Part shown: piece by piece, positions 49,860 through 61,400 of the stretch | Layout of the letters: each line of letters begins with the position of its first letter | How positions within the stretch are numbered: position 1 is the stretch's first letter | Assembly (NCBI RefSeq): GCF_000340215.1 | Contig: NW_006921549.1 | Location: 380,001-444,000 of the forward strand | Length of the DNA: 64,000 nt | Direction of reading: 5' to 3' | Source: Pseudocercospora fijiensis CIRAD86 | Taxonomy: Eukaryota; Ascomycota; Dothideomycetes; Mycosphaerellales; Mycosphaerellaceae | The notes under the pieces: model-generated | Seen by the model: the letters and a program-made list of their open reading frames with translations, nothing else | Told to the model about the DNA's origin: nothing | Databases searched by the model: none | Position numbers and translations under genes: made by a program

Positions 49860-52800
49860 ATTAGAAGTATAAATATATATATACCTAAAGGAGGCGGCTA
49901 CTATATTAGATATAGCTTATAGGTTAGTATATATATTCTATATTCCTAATATAGCTTAAGATAAATATAGAATAATAATAGCGCTACTCTCGAATTTATA
50001 CTAGTTTAGACCTAGTCGAACGGATCTATATAGCCCTTACTCCCGGTCCTCGATACTATATAGTTACGAGGATTATTATTATATTCCTCGTAGGGTAGTA
50101 CGAAGTCGTAGTCTAGAATACGTCGCGCCGCTTCTAGCCTAATTATAGCAACTCCGTAGCTTAGACTAGGAAGAAAACGATTCGTATTAATAACTAGTTA
50201 GGATTTCGTAGGAAGGTACTAAGCCTTTCCGGAACGATTACCGCGACTTTAAATCGTAGCCTACCTTCCTTCCTTTCTCCTCGTAATTCGCCCTTTCGAA
50301 CTTTCCGACTAGCCCTAATAATTCTTCGCCTATACGGAGGTAGGTTTAGGAGCGATACTGCGACTTTAAAACGTCGGGGTCGTATAAAGACGAGAAAATC
50401 ATTTTAACGGAAAACCTAACGTCGATTATAGTCTAGAACGTATCCTTAACGTCGAATTTCGAGAAGCTACCGTACCTTAGGTTGCTTAAATACTTATAGA
50501 CCTCCTATAAGAGTTGTATTTAACTTGCTACCCTATCTTCCTATATATTGCGGTAGCTAAAAGCTAACCTTAGCCTATCTTTACCTAGCTTCTTAATAAG
50601 TACTATATCTACGCCCTATTACGAGAGTTAACTATTCGTAGCCTCTATAGCGAATTTAGTAAGCTAGAAATCGTTAAAGGGTAATAGTCTCTTAGCTTTA
50701 GCTCGATAAACAGTTATACCTTCTTTTAGAATTGTTCTATATATAATAAGGTCTATAGGTACGCCTAGTCTACTACTACTATCTGCCTTTATTTCTTAAT
50801 GTATCTATTTATAGGACGTCGTCTACCTGCCCTTCTATAGGCCCCTCTAATATTAATTTACTAAGGCTAATCTTATTATGCTTTGCCTACTGCCTTAGCT
50901 CTTTAATGCTCTTACTATTGTTATATAGTAGGCGTATTAGCCGTCTATCGGTCGGAAACTTACGGCGGTATTCTACTTCTACCTCGGCGTAATTAACGAT
51001 AAAGTTTAGTTCGATATCTATATAGAGACATTTACGTATTATAAGTAGGCGTATAGGTATAGCGCGTTTAGAAAGTTTCGCTATATAGCTACAGTCTCTT
51101 CGATAGTAGGTATTATTCGAGCTTACGTTATCTCTTTACCGGTAGTCTTCTACCTATCGAATTAGGAGCGCGTTCGTTACTAGCGCTTACGAGTAAGTAG
51201 TATGCTAACGGTGCCCGATTTTACTATCTCTATAGCTTCTATATAAGTAGTATTAAGCCTTTTTATATCCTACTTACGACTCCTTAGAAATCCTCTTCGT
51301 CGCTTAACTCTACCTCGCTACTACTATTAGTCTCGGAGTATAGTCGTAATAGCAATAACTATATCGCCTTATACTAGGTTACTAATAAGGATCGTTTCGT
51401 CGCAGATTTAGATATAAGTATTTCGAAGAGCTACGGTAAGCTAAGTAGTAGAGAGAGGTTGCCTCGTTCCTTTAGGTATATAAAGGCCTAGGTTTCCCGT
51501 ATAATACCTATAGCTTTAATCTAGAAAGTAACGAAATAAATTAGCTACGCTTATACTTATACTCTTAAATCTATAGTTAGTAATATTATATAGCTTAAGT
51601 TTGGGCCCCTAACGTAGGTATAGATAGATAAGGTTAATATCCGATCCTTAGTCTATAGCTACTTAGATACGCGGAATTAGAGCTACTAAATCTTCTTCTG
51701 TCTCTCCGCTTGCCTATATAGTAGCCGGAATACTAAATGCCTTATTGTCTAATAGCCTATTCTAGAAGCGGGTAATTAAATTCTAGACTACGCTACTAAC
51801 TCGGTTTAAGCTAGTAGTCTTTTGCTTCTCGTTCTCGATAGTTAACTTCTTCTTAGGTACTTTAGTAATTGCTCTTAGCTTAGTAGAGATAGCGTCGGTT
51901 ATGCCGACTACGCTAGCTATACTTACTATAATAGCTATACTAGCTATACTAGCGCTACTAGTAGTACTAGAGGTACTATACCTAGACCTTGCTAAGGTAT
52001 ATAGCTCTATCCTTCTACGTCTAGCTCTAATAACTTCTTCTTCTATAGCTCTCGGAGCCTTAGTTGCTTCTAGCGGTAGATTATTAGAGTTAAAGCTATC
52101 GATTTTCTTAAGGAGAATTTTGTTCTAGTTGCCGCCTTTCTTTTTATCGCTATCCGTAGCCCTAGCTACGTTAGAGAGGATAAGGTCGTAATAGAATACG
52201 AAGTAGTCTATATAGTTCGGGTATATAGAGAAGAAGTATAGGTAGTAGACGATTAAGGGTTTACTAGCTCTAGTACTTATTCCGTCCTTAGTACTAATCT
52301 TACTAACTTAAGCCGGTTATTCTTGCTACCTCGGAGGCGCTCGTAGCGTACCTAGAGCTTGCTATCTATTAATCGGGTTTATTAGCCGATTAAATAGGTT
52401 TAGGTTGCCTTAGTAATATACGTTGCTCTACTTACGTACTAAGTTAAAGAGGTACTACTACTAATTAGACGGAAGGCATTACCTAAGGTATACTCCGCTT
52501 ATATATCCTCGTTACCTATAGTTGTCTTTATCGTAGCGATAGATTACCGAGCTATTAATAATCTCGTAGCTTAACGGAGTAGGATTAAAGTTTAGATATC
52601 GCTCTCGCGTACGACGAAGGCCTCTAGTATAGTATTTTAGCTAGCCTTCCGAGAGTTAGCGCTATAGGCGAAAGGCGCCTTAGCTTTTTTAAGGTACTTA
52701 AGGTACTTGTCTCTAGTACGGTAGGCGACATTGCTACGAGTATTGCTACTGCCCTAGTAGGTCTCTATATTACGGCACTTAAGCCTACGCCGGGTATTAC

Positions 52801-53460
52801 TAAAATAGTACTTAATATTACTAGATCGGAGAGAATTACTACTATCCGCCTAGTAAGAACGGTAGAAGTAAGTAAGCTTATTAATACTATCTAGTCTAAG
52901 GATCGTATACGAAATATATCTACTACGACTACTAATAAGAGGCTAATCTAGTATTATTATAGTTACTTATACTCTATCGGTATAGATTATTACTATTAGG
53001 TAATAGTCTAGAATTTGTTGCCTTGCCTTAATTATCGCTATTATCCTTTAGAGATTGCTTTCTATCGATATCCTTTACCTTATTAAATTCTCGGACCTTG
53101 TTAGCTAGTAGAATTAAGGACTTAGTAAGGTTTAATAACGACCTATTATTAGTATTATAGTCGTAGATTTACTAGGGTCGAGGGGATGTCCTAGGTACGC
53201 CGCGTTAAGGCGTTAGGCTTAGCACTCGATTTACCTAGTTAATAGACGATATTAAAGTTAAATTAGGAGAGGTACTCTACCTATCGCGCTTAGTAGCGAT
53301 TAAACTGCTTTATATCTATACTACGGAACGTTATTATAGCGAGCTTGCTTTCGAGTTGTCGCTTCTAGTACTATAGTAGTAGGGAGCTTTTATTTCTAAA
53401 CTTCTCGGAGTTGTCGATAGCGCGATTAGTCTTAAACGGAGCGAACGAGTACTATACTAC
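49860..53460 (-). pseudogene. gypsy-type retroelement relic with RNase H
   Basis: The reverse strand is readable from about 53450 down to 49860. The first part is a Ty3/gypsy RNase H end: FNRYQARQVEYLSQFNF then IVYQLGKSSAKPNALTRR, at about 53205-53330. This matches the conserved end of gypsy RNase H (hxR-RxARWxEFLSxFxF, then P/LGKxNxKxDALSRR). Sequence after it is less clear but remains open with RIP-type stops. It includes YNNSKSIKELRQQAKHNK (about 50880-50935) and IFSSLYDPDVLKSQYRS (about 50360-50410). The RT upstream is missing and no LTRs were found, so this is a truncated, rearranged relic. The lower half may be a different gene. Confidence 0.6.
51901..51990. repeat. low-complexity CTAGCTATA / TACTAG tract
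   Basis: Short imperfect repeats of CTATA, CTAGC and ACTAGTAGT type. They account for the stop-free forward frame over this spot, which is hydrophobic low complexity rather than a protein. Confidence 0.6.
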
Positions 53461-53869
53461 GCAGTTTAGTAAGAGAACGAGGGACTAAGCAATCGTACTA
53501 AGGAACGGTAAGATTATATAGTAATCGGCTATAAGGGAGATCGTCTAGACTTAGGTAACTTAAGACTTCGGTAGTCCTACTTTAGAGGTAGGGAGTAGTT
53601 TCGGTAAGCTCTACCGTATTACGTCGGTTAGGAGCGAGTAGGAATTATAATAGTTGTCGGTAGTACTAGCGGCTAGCGCGTTTAGGTAAACTTAGTTATT
53701 ATACTCGTAAAACCGTAAAGACTTTACGGCGCTTAACGCGGGTTTCGTAAAAGCGTAATCTAACGCTCGTAACTCGTAAAAGGTATAGACTCTAAATACC
53801 TAAAGGCCGTATAGAAGGCGTTATATTAAGCTTTCCTAAGAAACGCGTCGTCTCTAACGCGTCGTACTG

Positions 53870-54078
53870 CTCCTATAAGAACTATAGAAGTCGTAAAAGT
53901 TGTAAAAGCCGTAAAAGTTATAAAAAGTTATAAAAAGTCGTAAAAGTCGTAAAAGCCGTAAAAAGTCGTAGAAAGTCGTAGAAAGTCGTAGAAAGTCGTA
54001 GAAAGTCGTAGAAAGTCGTAAAAAGTCGTAAAGGTTATAAAAGTTACAAAAGCTATAAAAAGTCGTAAAAAGTATAAA
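53870..54078. repeat. 10-13 bp minisatellite (GTCGTAGAAA / GTCGTAAAA)
   Basis: About 18 head-to-tail copies of a short unit, GTCGTAGAAA or GTCGTAAAA with variants GCCGTAAAA and GTTATAAAA. Variation is mostly of C-to-T and G-to-A type, so RIP has acted on the array. It borders the reverse ORF at 54090 and could code, in reverse, for a repetitive Phe/Tyr/Leu-rich tail of it. Confidence 0.9.
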
Positions 54079-54089
54079 TACCCGCTTCT

Positions 54090-55060
54090 TCGTAACCCTC
54101 TCTAGGACTCCTAGGTCTTACTATATCTAGAGAGAGTAATAGTTTTATAGGATAATTAAACGTTGCGAATATAGCGCTCTAAGACTAGGTCGGTTAAGTC
54201 GGTCTATACTCCTATATCGCGATAGAGTATAACCTATTACTTAGCTATTTAGCTACTTTCGAATTCGGCGCCTAGATCGTCCGTTAGCTAAGTAGCCTTA
54301 GTTATTACTACTAACGAGCCTCTATCCGTCTATTTAGGCGGGTTTAGCTTACTATTATCGGCCTACTTAGTAGTTTACTTAGTCCGATCGAGTATATCGA
54401 AGTATACTAAAATCTCCGAGTAATCCTAATCGTTAGCGACTAGCTATCTAATATTATACTATCGCTTTATAAAGGCGACTCGTATAGCTTCGCGGTCGTA
54501 ACAGGTAACGAACTAGCGCTAGATAATCTCTTATAGTAGCTAGTTAGTCTCGGATTATAGTTTCTTCGTCGAGTTCTTAATCTTCTTAGGATCTCGCTTA
54601 GTACCGTCGTCGACTATATTCTTTAGCGCAATTAGGTCGGTATTAAACATCTTTTTAGGTACTAGGTAGAGTATATTAACCTCGAGATATCGTATAAGGT
54701 CTCTTCGCTCTCTAAGTGTCTTATTACGTAGTTCCCTCGCCTTAGTCGATAACTTAGCTAAGTCCGCTCTTAGAGTCCGATCCTTAGTAGGCTAAGCTAT
54801 TAGAGCTCTAGCCTAGGCTCTCTTCTTATCCGACGACGTCGTCTAAGCTATTATTAGCGTAGCCTTTAGAGTAATAAGTATCGCCTTCTTAGCCTTCTTA
54901 GTTAGCCGAGAAGTCGAATCGCCTATCTAGCTAGTATCCTTATTATTGCCTTCCTCGATAAGTCGGCCTTTACCCTTATTCCCCTTTCTCTTTTGCTTAT
55001 TACTAGCCTTAGATAGCGTTACCTCGTTAGTATTATTACTAGGGTTGTTTATTAGTAGAC
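54090..55060 (-). pseudogene. Lys-rich unknown reverse ORF
   Basis: A reverse frame is open from about 55060 with few stops. The head is very basic (KQKRKGNKGKGR near 54975-55010, then several KK and RR pairs). A helical section follows with AKLSTKARELRNKTLRERRD (about 54696-54755) and LVPKKMFNTDLIALKNIVDD (about 54613-54672), then an acidic, Gln/Thr-rich tail. The many basic pairs suggest a nuclear or DNA-binding protein. It faces away from the hAT gene, with repeats in between. Family not recognised. Confidence 0.5.
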
Positions 55061-55189
55061 CCCGTAGTAGTTCGGTTCCCGAACTACTAAACGTATATAG
55101 TTTAGTTTCTTAGCGGCGAACTAGCTCCCTAGTTCCGGTTTGGTTTTTTCGAACTATATAGATTCCTAGTTTAAACTAGAGACTATATT

Positions 55190-55400
55190 AGTTTTACTAT
55201 AAGGACACTCTTATTCGACTGCCGGCTACGATTACCGGCTATAATAGTAACTATATTATATTTACTACGCTCTTTTACTATTGCTAGGGTATAGTTGCCG
55301 TTACTAGGGCGTAGTTTTACTATAAGGACACTCCTATTCGACTACCGGCTACGATTGCCGGCTATAATAGTTACTAGGTTATATTTACTACGCTCTATTG
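55190..55400. repeat. 123-bp direct repeat carrying CCGGCTA pairs
   Basis: AGTTTTACTATAAGGACACT recurs at 55190 and 55313, a period of 123 bases, and the match runs on through two CCGGCTA motifs and TTTACTACGCTC. The repeat lies upstream of the hAT transposase start and carries the same CCGG palindrome half-sites that fill the introns of that gene. Confidence 0.88.
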
Positions 55401-55506
55401 CCGTTACTAGGGCATAGTTGCCGTTGCCGGGGCGTAGTTGCCGTTACTAGGGCGTAGTTGCCGTTACCGGGGCGTAGTTACCGTTACCGGGGCGTAGTTA
55501 CCGTAG
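55395..55506. repeat. 18-bp minisatellite (GTTGCCGTTACCGGGGCGTA type)
   Basis: About six head-to-tail copies of GTTGCCGTTACCGGGGCGTA or GTTGCCGTTACTAGGGCGTA; single copies also occur in the repeat just upstream. TG survives here, always as TGC. Confidence 0.88.
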
Positions 55507-55972
55507 TTACGAAAGCTTACCTATATAACGTTACGTAGGCGGCAATAATTAGGGCTTCGCGATATTCTTATACCTTTTAAATTCTTCCTCTATACCTATA
55601 CCGATAATAACTACTATACGCTACGCCCCCGCCCCTTTTCCTTATAATAGTAAGAGAGAAGCGCGCCGCGCGCTAAATAGAAGATAGAACTAAAGACCGC
55701 GAGTTTGTTTTACCTAAGCGTCTAACTAAAAAGCGTAAGACTAAAAAGGAGTACTCTACGAAGAAGAATTCCGTACGAGACCGCGAGAGAAAGGAGAAGA
55801 TAGATAAGAATAAAAGAGCTAAGGATAAGAGAAGAAAGGCGCGGAATAAGGCATTTTATCGATAGCTAGCGCCTATAGAAAAAAGTAAAGGTTAGAATAA
55901 GAAGACAACCTAAGAGAAGGCTAAGAGGAGGAAAGAATTACGGCTAGTTTTCGAGCGTAAAGTTCTAGTAGC

Positions 55973-56089
55973 GTAAGTTAATCTAGCTAGCGGCCGTAGC
56001 TAGCAGCTATAGGCGGCAGCCGTAGCCGGTAGCTATAGCCGGTATATTTTTCGTTAATACGTTAACTAATAGCATTTAGACCTATAGCC
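55973..56089 (+). other. hAT intron 1 with TAGCCGG array (117 bp)
   Basis: GTAAGT at the 5' end, ACTAAT-type branch site near 56065-56075, and TTTAG at 56085-56089. Removing it joins codon GC|A and keeps the reading frame open on both sides with good protein sequence. The interior holds several GTAGC/AGCCGG/CCGG units, including GCCGTAGCCGGTAGC. Confidence 0.88.
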
Positions 56090-56578
56090 GCTACCTCTAT
56101 CGATACGACCGATAGTAACGGAGATATTTAGATAGCCGAGAACAATAATACTAGAGTTTAGGATACCGCGATAGAGCTTAATACTACGAATAAAGGAACT
56201 AAAAAAAGCGAGGAGATACTATACGTCGATCTAGTAATAGGTACAGTCTTAGGGCCTAACGCTATAGACGATAAGCGCTAGGAGTAGATCGAGTATAGTT
56301 AAAGAGACGAGATACTAGTAAAAGGCTAAGGCATAAGTCCTATTAATCTAGAAAATTATAGTTAAAGCTACTACGAAAAGCTAGTAAGGATTAGAATCGA
56401 GACTAGTCGTCTTTATATCCTCGATATAGAGTAGAAGTTTCTTTATTAGTATTAGAGCGAAGCCTTTACGTCTATAAAGGCAAAGTAGCTTACGATTAAT
56501 ACGATCGGGGCTAGGTATCTAGGGACGGTAGAAGTATTACTATAGAAGGAAGAGATATAGGTAATTATTCTATACTCG

Positions 56579-56626
56579 GTATATATAGCCGGCGTTCGTA
56601 GCCGGTAGATACTAATAGTTAAATAG
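56579..56626 (+). other. hAT intron 2 with TAGCCGG pair (48 bp)
   Basis: GTATAT at the start, ACTAATA branch-like sequence near 56611, AATAG at the end. It joins ...IILYS to KAFLEG in frame. Nearly the whole intron is ATAGCCGGCGTTCGTAGCCGG plus the splice signals. Confidence 0.82.
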
Positions 56627-57054
56627 AAAGCGTTTCTCGAAGGCAGAGTACTACTACTATATAAAATCTTTACTAAGGCAGAGAGGGCTTATATCCGGAA
56701 TCTAAGCTACTAGTAGGATAGGTTAGCGTTAGAATTCTCTAAATCTCTATATAAGCCTCCGAAGGATTACCTATTTTAGCGATACAGCTTTATCTCGACT
56801 ACTCTATAGGTACCCGACGAAGCTCGAGCGCTCTTTAAGGTCTTTACTAAGAAGCGGAAGGAGTTCGAGGATTAGGATTAGTTAATAGAGCTATTAGTTA
56901 GTCTTAGGTTTCGTAGTTAGACTTAGCCTAAGCATTTGCTTATCGAGTGTCTTATACCGAAAGAGGATAGATTAAGACTAAAAACGAGCTTAGATTCGTT
57001 AGGTATAGTAGCTCGGTTCCGTTAGTAGGAGAGAGCCGCCGTATAGAAGGTAAA

Positions 57055-57175
57055 ATTTAGGTAGTTAGGGTAGCTAGGAAAGAAATTCTAGTAGTTAGGC
57101 TAGCTAGGGTAGCTAGGAAAAAAAATCTAGTAGTTAGATAGCTAGGAAACAAAAAAAAGGTAGCTAGCTATTTAC
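57055..57175 (+). repeat. GTAGTTAGGGTAGCTAGGAAA repeats in the hAT gene
   Basis: Four to five imperfect copies of a 20-odd-base unit ending in CTAGGAAA inside the transposase region, coding for a Gln/Leu/Gly-rich low-complexity stretch. It may mark an additional intron or linker; the splice signals are not clear. Confidence 0.65.
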
Positions 57176-57954
57176 TACCTAGCTATTCCTAACGATACGA
57201 TACTATAAAAGAAAGGGTATTTCTCTATAGCTACTAGTATATATCTACTACTCCTAAGTCCTTACCTTACCGTACGAAACCTTAAAATATACCGACCGAT
57301 ATTATATATATACTAGGCGCTATACTAGGAAGGGTAATAACGAGACGATAGTCGAAACAGTCTAGTATACGAGCGAGATTGCGATAACGTCGAGAGGAGG
57401 TCGTATACTTACCTTCGAGCCTATCGAGTCCTAGACGACGATTAGGGCTAGATTTATCCTCTCCGAATCCTAGTAGTAGGAATTTATTATAGGGTACTAC
57501 TACCTAGTCTTTACCTTTATAGAGTCTAAGTAGAAGGTTGTTCGGAGATATAAGAATATCGAGTATTAACCCGGAAATCTTCGAAAAGGCTAGCTAGGCG
57601 TATCTTTAGAAACCCGAGTATATAGAGCAGTTCAATTAATAGGTCTATAAGATATAGTTCCCTTTATACTTATATTTAAAGGAGTGTAAACTCTAGAAGT
57701 ACTCGATGCGATAGGGGAGTAAAGAGCGAACGGATATATTCTAGAAGTTGTTTATAGAGGGGGCATTATACCGTTATACGACTTCTCGACTTAAAGGTTA
57801 ACTAGTAATTGTCTATAACTTCTATAGTTTAATCTTAAAATACCCGAAACTAGGGGATAGGAACTTATCGCCTACGAACTATCTCTATTCTAAACGGTAT
57901 CGGGAATCTTAAGGAGAGAGGAGAGTTAATATAGATATAGCGTTCTAGAAAGAG

Positions 57955-58080
57955 GTACGTCTTCTAAAATGCCGGCTATAGCTACCGGCTATAGCTGCCG
58001 GCTACAGCTACCGGCTATAGATTCCGGCTATAGATTCCGGCTACTTTAATTAAACGTAGAGGTCTAGCTAATTGTTATAG
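57955..58080 (+). other. hAT intron 3 with CCGGCTA array (126 bp)
   Basis: GTACGT at the start, CTAGCTAAT branch-like sequence near 58062-58070, TTATAG at the end. It joins AFWKE (Trp codon now TAG) to ATLKEALGLK in frame. The core (57971-58043) is six tandem CCGGCTA units spaced by AGCTA, AGCTG or AGATT, i.e. the reverse orientation of the motif in introns 1, 2 and 4. Confidence 0.88.
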
Positions 58081-59014
58081 GCTACGCTTAAGGAAGCTCT
58101 AGGATTAAAGGCTACCGATTTCTCCTCCGAAGACTTTAAGCAACTAGTAAACGAAATGCTAGCTATAAACGGTCTTCCGGAAGACTTCTACGAAAGGGAG
58201 TCTATATAGAAGATATACCTATATCTTATAAACTACCCTCCGCTATTTCTCGGCGCGATAACCTAGCGTATTATATTTAAAAAGAATAAAGAGGCTACGT
58301 TAGACGATATTCGGGAGATCCTCCGTAATACTCGCCGAGTAGCTATTACTATCGATAGCTAGTTAAGCCGGACTATAAGAGCCTCCTTCCTCTCGATTAT
58401 ACTATACTTTATTAATTCGGATTAGAAACTCTAGGAACTTACAATCGGATTCCCTAAAATTCTAGGTTCCTATACTAGTAAGGATATAGCGAAGCTTGTC
58501 TATACGGTAATAGATAGGGTTAGCGTAATAACGAAACTAATCTCGATTACTACGGACAACGCTAGTAATAATCGAATATTGTATAAGGCGTTATGTATAC
58601 AATTTACTCGTACATATCTTTAAAATTACTAATTATATCGATAGGGTCGAGTACGTAGAGGAGATTATAAGGTCTATAATCTAGCTTAATCTTCCGAATA
58701 TTAAGCTCGCTACGATTCCGGATACGTACTATAATACGTACGATAATAACGATAAAGAGGAGCCTAGTAATAGCCCTAGCCCTATTAAATCGGAGCCGAC
58801 GTCGTTACTAGTTATATCCCTATAGAAGTTTCCCTACCTCGCTTATATAGTTTAAATCGCGATCCGAGCCCTCTTTAAGACGCTTACAATTGCACTATTA
58901 AATAACGACTAATAGAAGATTCTAGATAAGGATAAAGTAAAGTCGAAAGTCGAGAAACTCGTTATAGTAATAAGACGGGATAAGGTAGAGAGCCTCGCTA
59001 TCGTTTTATATAAG

Positions 59015-59083
59015 GTATAACTTTTGTCTATAGCCGGTACCTATAGCCGGCAACCTAGTATAGTTCTAACTCTTTTTCTCTAG
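59015..59083 (+). other. hAT intron 4 with TAGCCGG pair (69 bp)
   Basis: GTATAA start, TTCTAACTC branch site near 59064-59072 and TTCTCTAG end. It joins IVLYK to LRRLVIYTNS in frame. The interior is two ATAGCCGG units separated by TACCT. Confidence 0.87.
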
Positions 59084-60427
59084 CTTCGTCGTCTAGTAAT
59101 ATATACGAACTCGAGCTTAGAGAGATATAACCGATTCGAGGCTATCTAAAAGAACCTAATCGAGCGCCCTAAAATCGATACCTAGAATATTATACAGAAT
59201 AAGCGATAGTAAAAGCGGCCTCCTTAGCGCCTACTCTGTTTTACCTAAGACGTTAAAACCCGGTTCGATTCGACTTTCTATATAGTTACGAGGTAATATA
59301 CTTTACGTACCGCTCTCGAGATCTATTAGAGTTCCGAAGGTATTAAGTAGCTCGGGCTTACCCCCGCCGAATAGCGCTAAGTAGAGTATCTCGTCGATAT
59401 TAGTAAGCATTACGCGAAGGTTACTACTACGATTAGAGGAAACTAAGGAGCGACGATCTACCTTATCTTTATATACTATAACTAGCTCTTTAACGAGCTC
59501 GACGAAACCGTAGCTAAGCTAGCTAAGAAGAGCGTTCCCTAGAAAGTAGCTATAACGAAAGCTACAGATACCTCCTATACTAAGTTATATAAATATTATA
59601 GTGCTACCTTTAAGTCGTTCGGGGATATCTATAGCGTTACGTACTTGCTTAACCCGGTAGAAAAGGATATATACTAGTAGAGGCCGGAATAGAAGGCGGA
59701 CGAGGTATAGCCGAAGCATTACTAGACTATTTTAGAAAAGATATTCTACGAGCGTCGGAAAGAAACTAGTCTAAATATAGCTCCTATAAAGAAAGAGAAG
59801 GTTTAGAAGGCTCCGATATTATACCTATTTCGTAGGTAGGAAGTAGAGGCAGAAGAGGAAGCAACTACTAAAGTAAATAAAAAAGAGTTCGATCTCTATC
59901 GGCGTATAAGTAAGTATAAACCCGTAGGCTCGGAAAGAGGGCTAATAATCTCTAGATCTTACCGGTCTTCTAGACGAATTCGGAGACGATATTCTCGCTA
60001 TATAGTAGTAGTTAAAGCCTAAGTTTCTAACGATAGCGTCGGTCGCTCGGGACGTCCTCGCTATCCCGAGCGTAGGTATAGGCTATAAGAGGTCTTTTAG
60101 TATCGCTCGTTACTAGGGCCGCTTTAATCGAATATACTCGCCTACTACCTTCGAATCTATTATAGTATTCCGATACTATCTCCTCTACTAGAATCGCTAA
60201 GGTAGGTTACTAAAGACTATACTAAAGGAGTTAATCGAGGAATTAGAAAACCTTAAGATCGAAGAAACCTAGGAGCGCGAAGAGAATACGAAATTTAGTC
60301 TAAGCGAAACCCTAATTAGCGATAACGAAGAGGAAGAGGGTAGAGGTAGAAGGCGATACCGGGTTAAGAAGCGGAAACGTATATAGGCTTAGAGTAGCTT
60401 TAAGGAGACGAAGCGTTTACGTATAAG

Positions 60428-60495
60428 GTAATATAGCCGGCGTATATAGCCGGTATATATCCGAAATATATTTCGAATTCCTAGGACCTAAATAG
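60428..60495 (+). other. possible hAT 3' intron with TAGCCGG pair
   Basis: GTAATA followed by ATAGCCGGCGTATATAGCCGG and ending CCTAAATAG. It lies at the 3' end of the transposase frame, where the protein sequence is too degraded to prove the join. It is called an intron by analogy with introns 1-4. Confidence 0.5.
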
Positions 60496-60683
60496 ACTAG
60501 TTGCTATAGTAACCGACCCCGCTTACCTACGGACTATTTCTAATTCTCTATTCGCTCTTCCTCTCCTTCTTCCCTTTCCTTATATTCTTAAAGATAAATA
60601 TACCTTAAGGATTCGGCTCTTCGGGCCTTCTTAAGCCGGCTACTTCCCCTTCCTTAAGCGACTATCCTTTATACGAATCTAAC

Positions 60684-61400
60684 GATAACCTACTAAGGCG
60701 GTTTAATAGAAGACTATTTATTCTAGAAGGTAAGAAGTATAAATATCTCCTTACGATTATAGGCTTATTAATTTTCTAGGTCCTACCGATATACCTTCGT
60801 CGCCTAAACGCGTAGATAAATATCTTTAGAGCCTAAAGGCTAAGGGTAAAGCAAGCTAGGTATAGGGAGACTATAGCGAGAACGAGATATTAGAAGAGTA
60901 AGACTCTCTATAGTATATACGAAGGAAAAGGGTTCCTCGGAAAATAGTACCGAAAACTAAGAAGGCTTTAGGTAGATAGAAGAAGGCTAAAAAGAGTAGG
61001 CGGACGAAGACTATTACGAAGAAAAGTTATCTTTCTATTAAAAAAAAGGGAATAAGGTAGGACTCGACGATAAAGAAGCGGCGCTTTAAACTAGGTACTA
61101 TTACCCTTCGCTAGATCCGGCTTTTCTAAAATAAAAGAGGGACCGAGCTTTTAATCCCTAAGACTCCCTTCTAGCGACTCGTCTAAGAAATTATATTAGA
61201 TTTTCGGTCTAGTATACGATTTACGGCTAAGGCGATTAGTACTCTTTAGGAAGCTACGGAGGCATTTCTCGTAACCGAGCTTAAGCTTTTAAACCTACTT
61301 ACTATCTATACGAAGCGGGTTACTCTTTAAAATAAAGATATATAGCTTCTAGCTAAAATTCGGCGTCGGTTAATAGCGGATTAGTTAGAAATTGTATTTA
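60684..61400 (+). pseudogene. histone H3-like gene 1 (divergent H3 or CENP-A type)
   Basis: The forward frame (phase of 61082) starts with a basic tail full of Lys/Arg pairs (about 60920-61075, for example KKAKKSRRTKTITKK). It then enters a complete H3 fold: RFKLGTITLR (about 61079-61108; Pro of KPGT now Leu), ELLIPKTPFQRLVQEI (about 61140-61187), a loop 1 with FRSSIRF, TAKAISTLQEATEAFL (alpha 2), TIYTKRVTL (loop 2) and NKDIQLLAKIRRRL (alpha 3, to about 61375). Loop 1 is the same length as canonical H3; two extra residues precede ELLI. All stops sit at Gln positions. A likely 50-base intron at 60730-60779 (GTAAGA...TTTTCTAG) joins the tail exon. H3 packages DNA with H4 in the nucleosome core; this divergent form may be a variant or an element-borne gene. 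Its C-terminal end is uncertain. Confidence 0.88.

Larger units (their letters stand above)
55677..60495 (+). pseudogene. hAT superfamily transposase gene (with introns)
   Basis: DNA transposase of the hAT superfamily, RIP-inactivated. The start is placed at ATA 55677 (an expected ATG), opening the frame EDRTKDREFVLPKRLTKKRK. Catalytic-core signatures: AITIDS (about 58341-58358; first Asp), TDNASNN (58552-58572; second Asp), an AYIVQIAIRALF segment (about 58845-58885; the usual H/A-H-xxN-x-V motif with His lost), and TRFDSTFYI (about 59262-59290; the RW-S-T motif). The C-terminal hATC dimerisation region holds TIASVARDVLAIPSVGIGYK followed by RSFSIARYQGRFNR (about 60030-60130). An acidic/basic tail follows. 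Exons fit in frame at 55677-55972, 56090-56578, 56627-57954, 58081-59014 and 59084-60427, with a possible extra 35-base intron at 58610-58644. No terminal inverted repeats were identified. Confidence 0.92.

Noticed and set aside
51901..52128. Forward hydrophobic 75-codon frame resembling membrane segments
   Set aside because: Produced by CTAGCTATA-type low complexity; the reverse strand is the better coding candidate.
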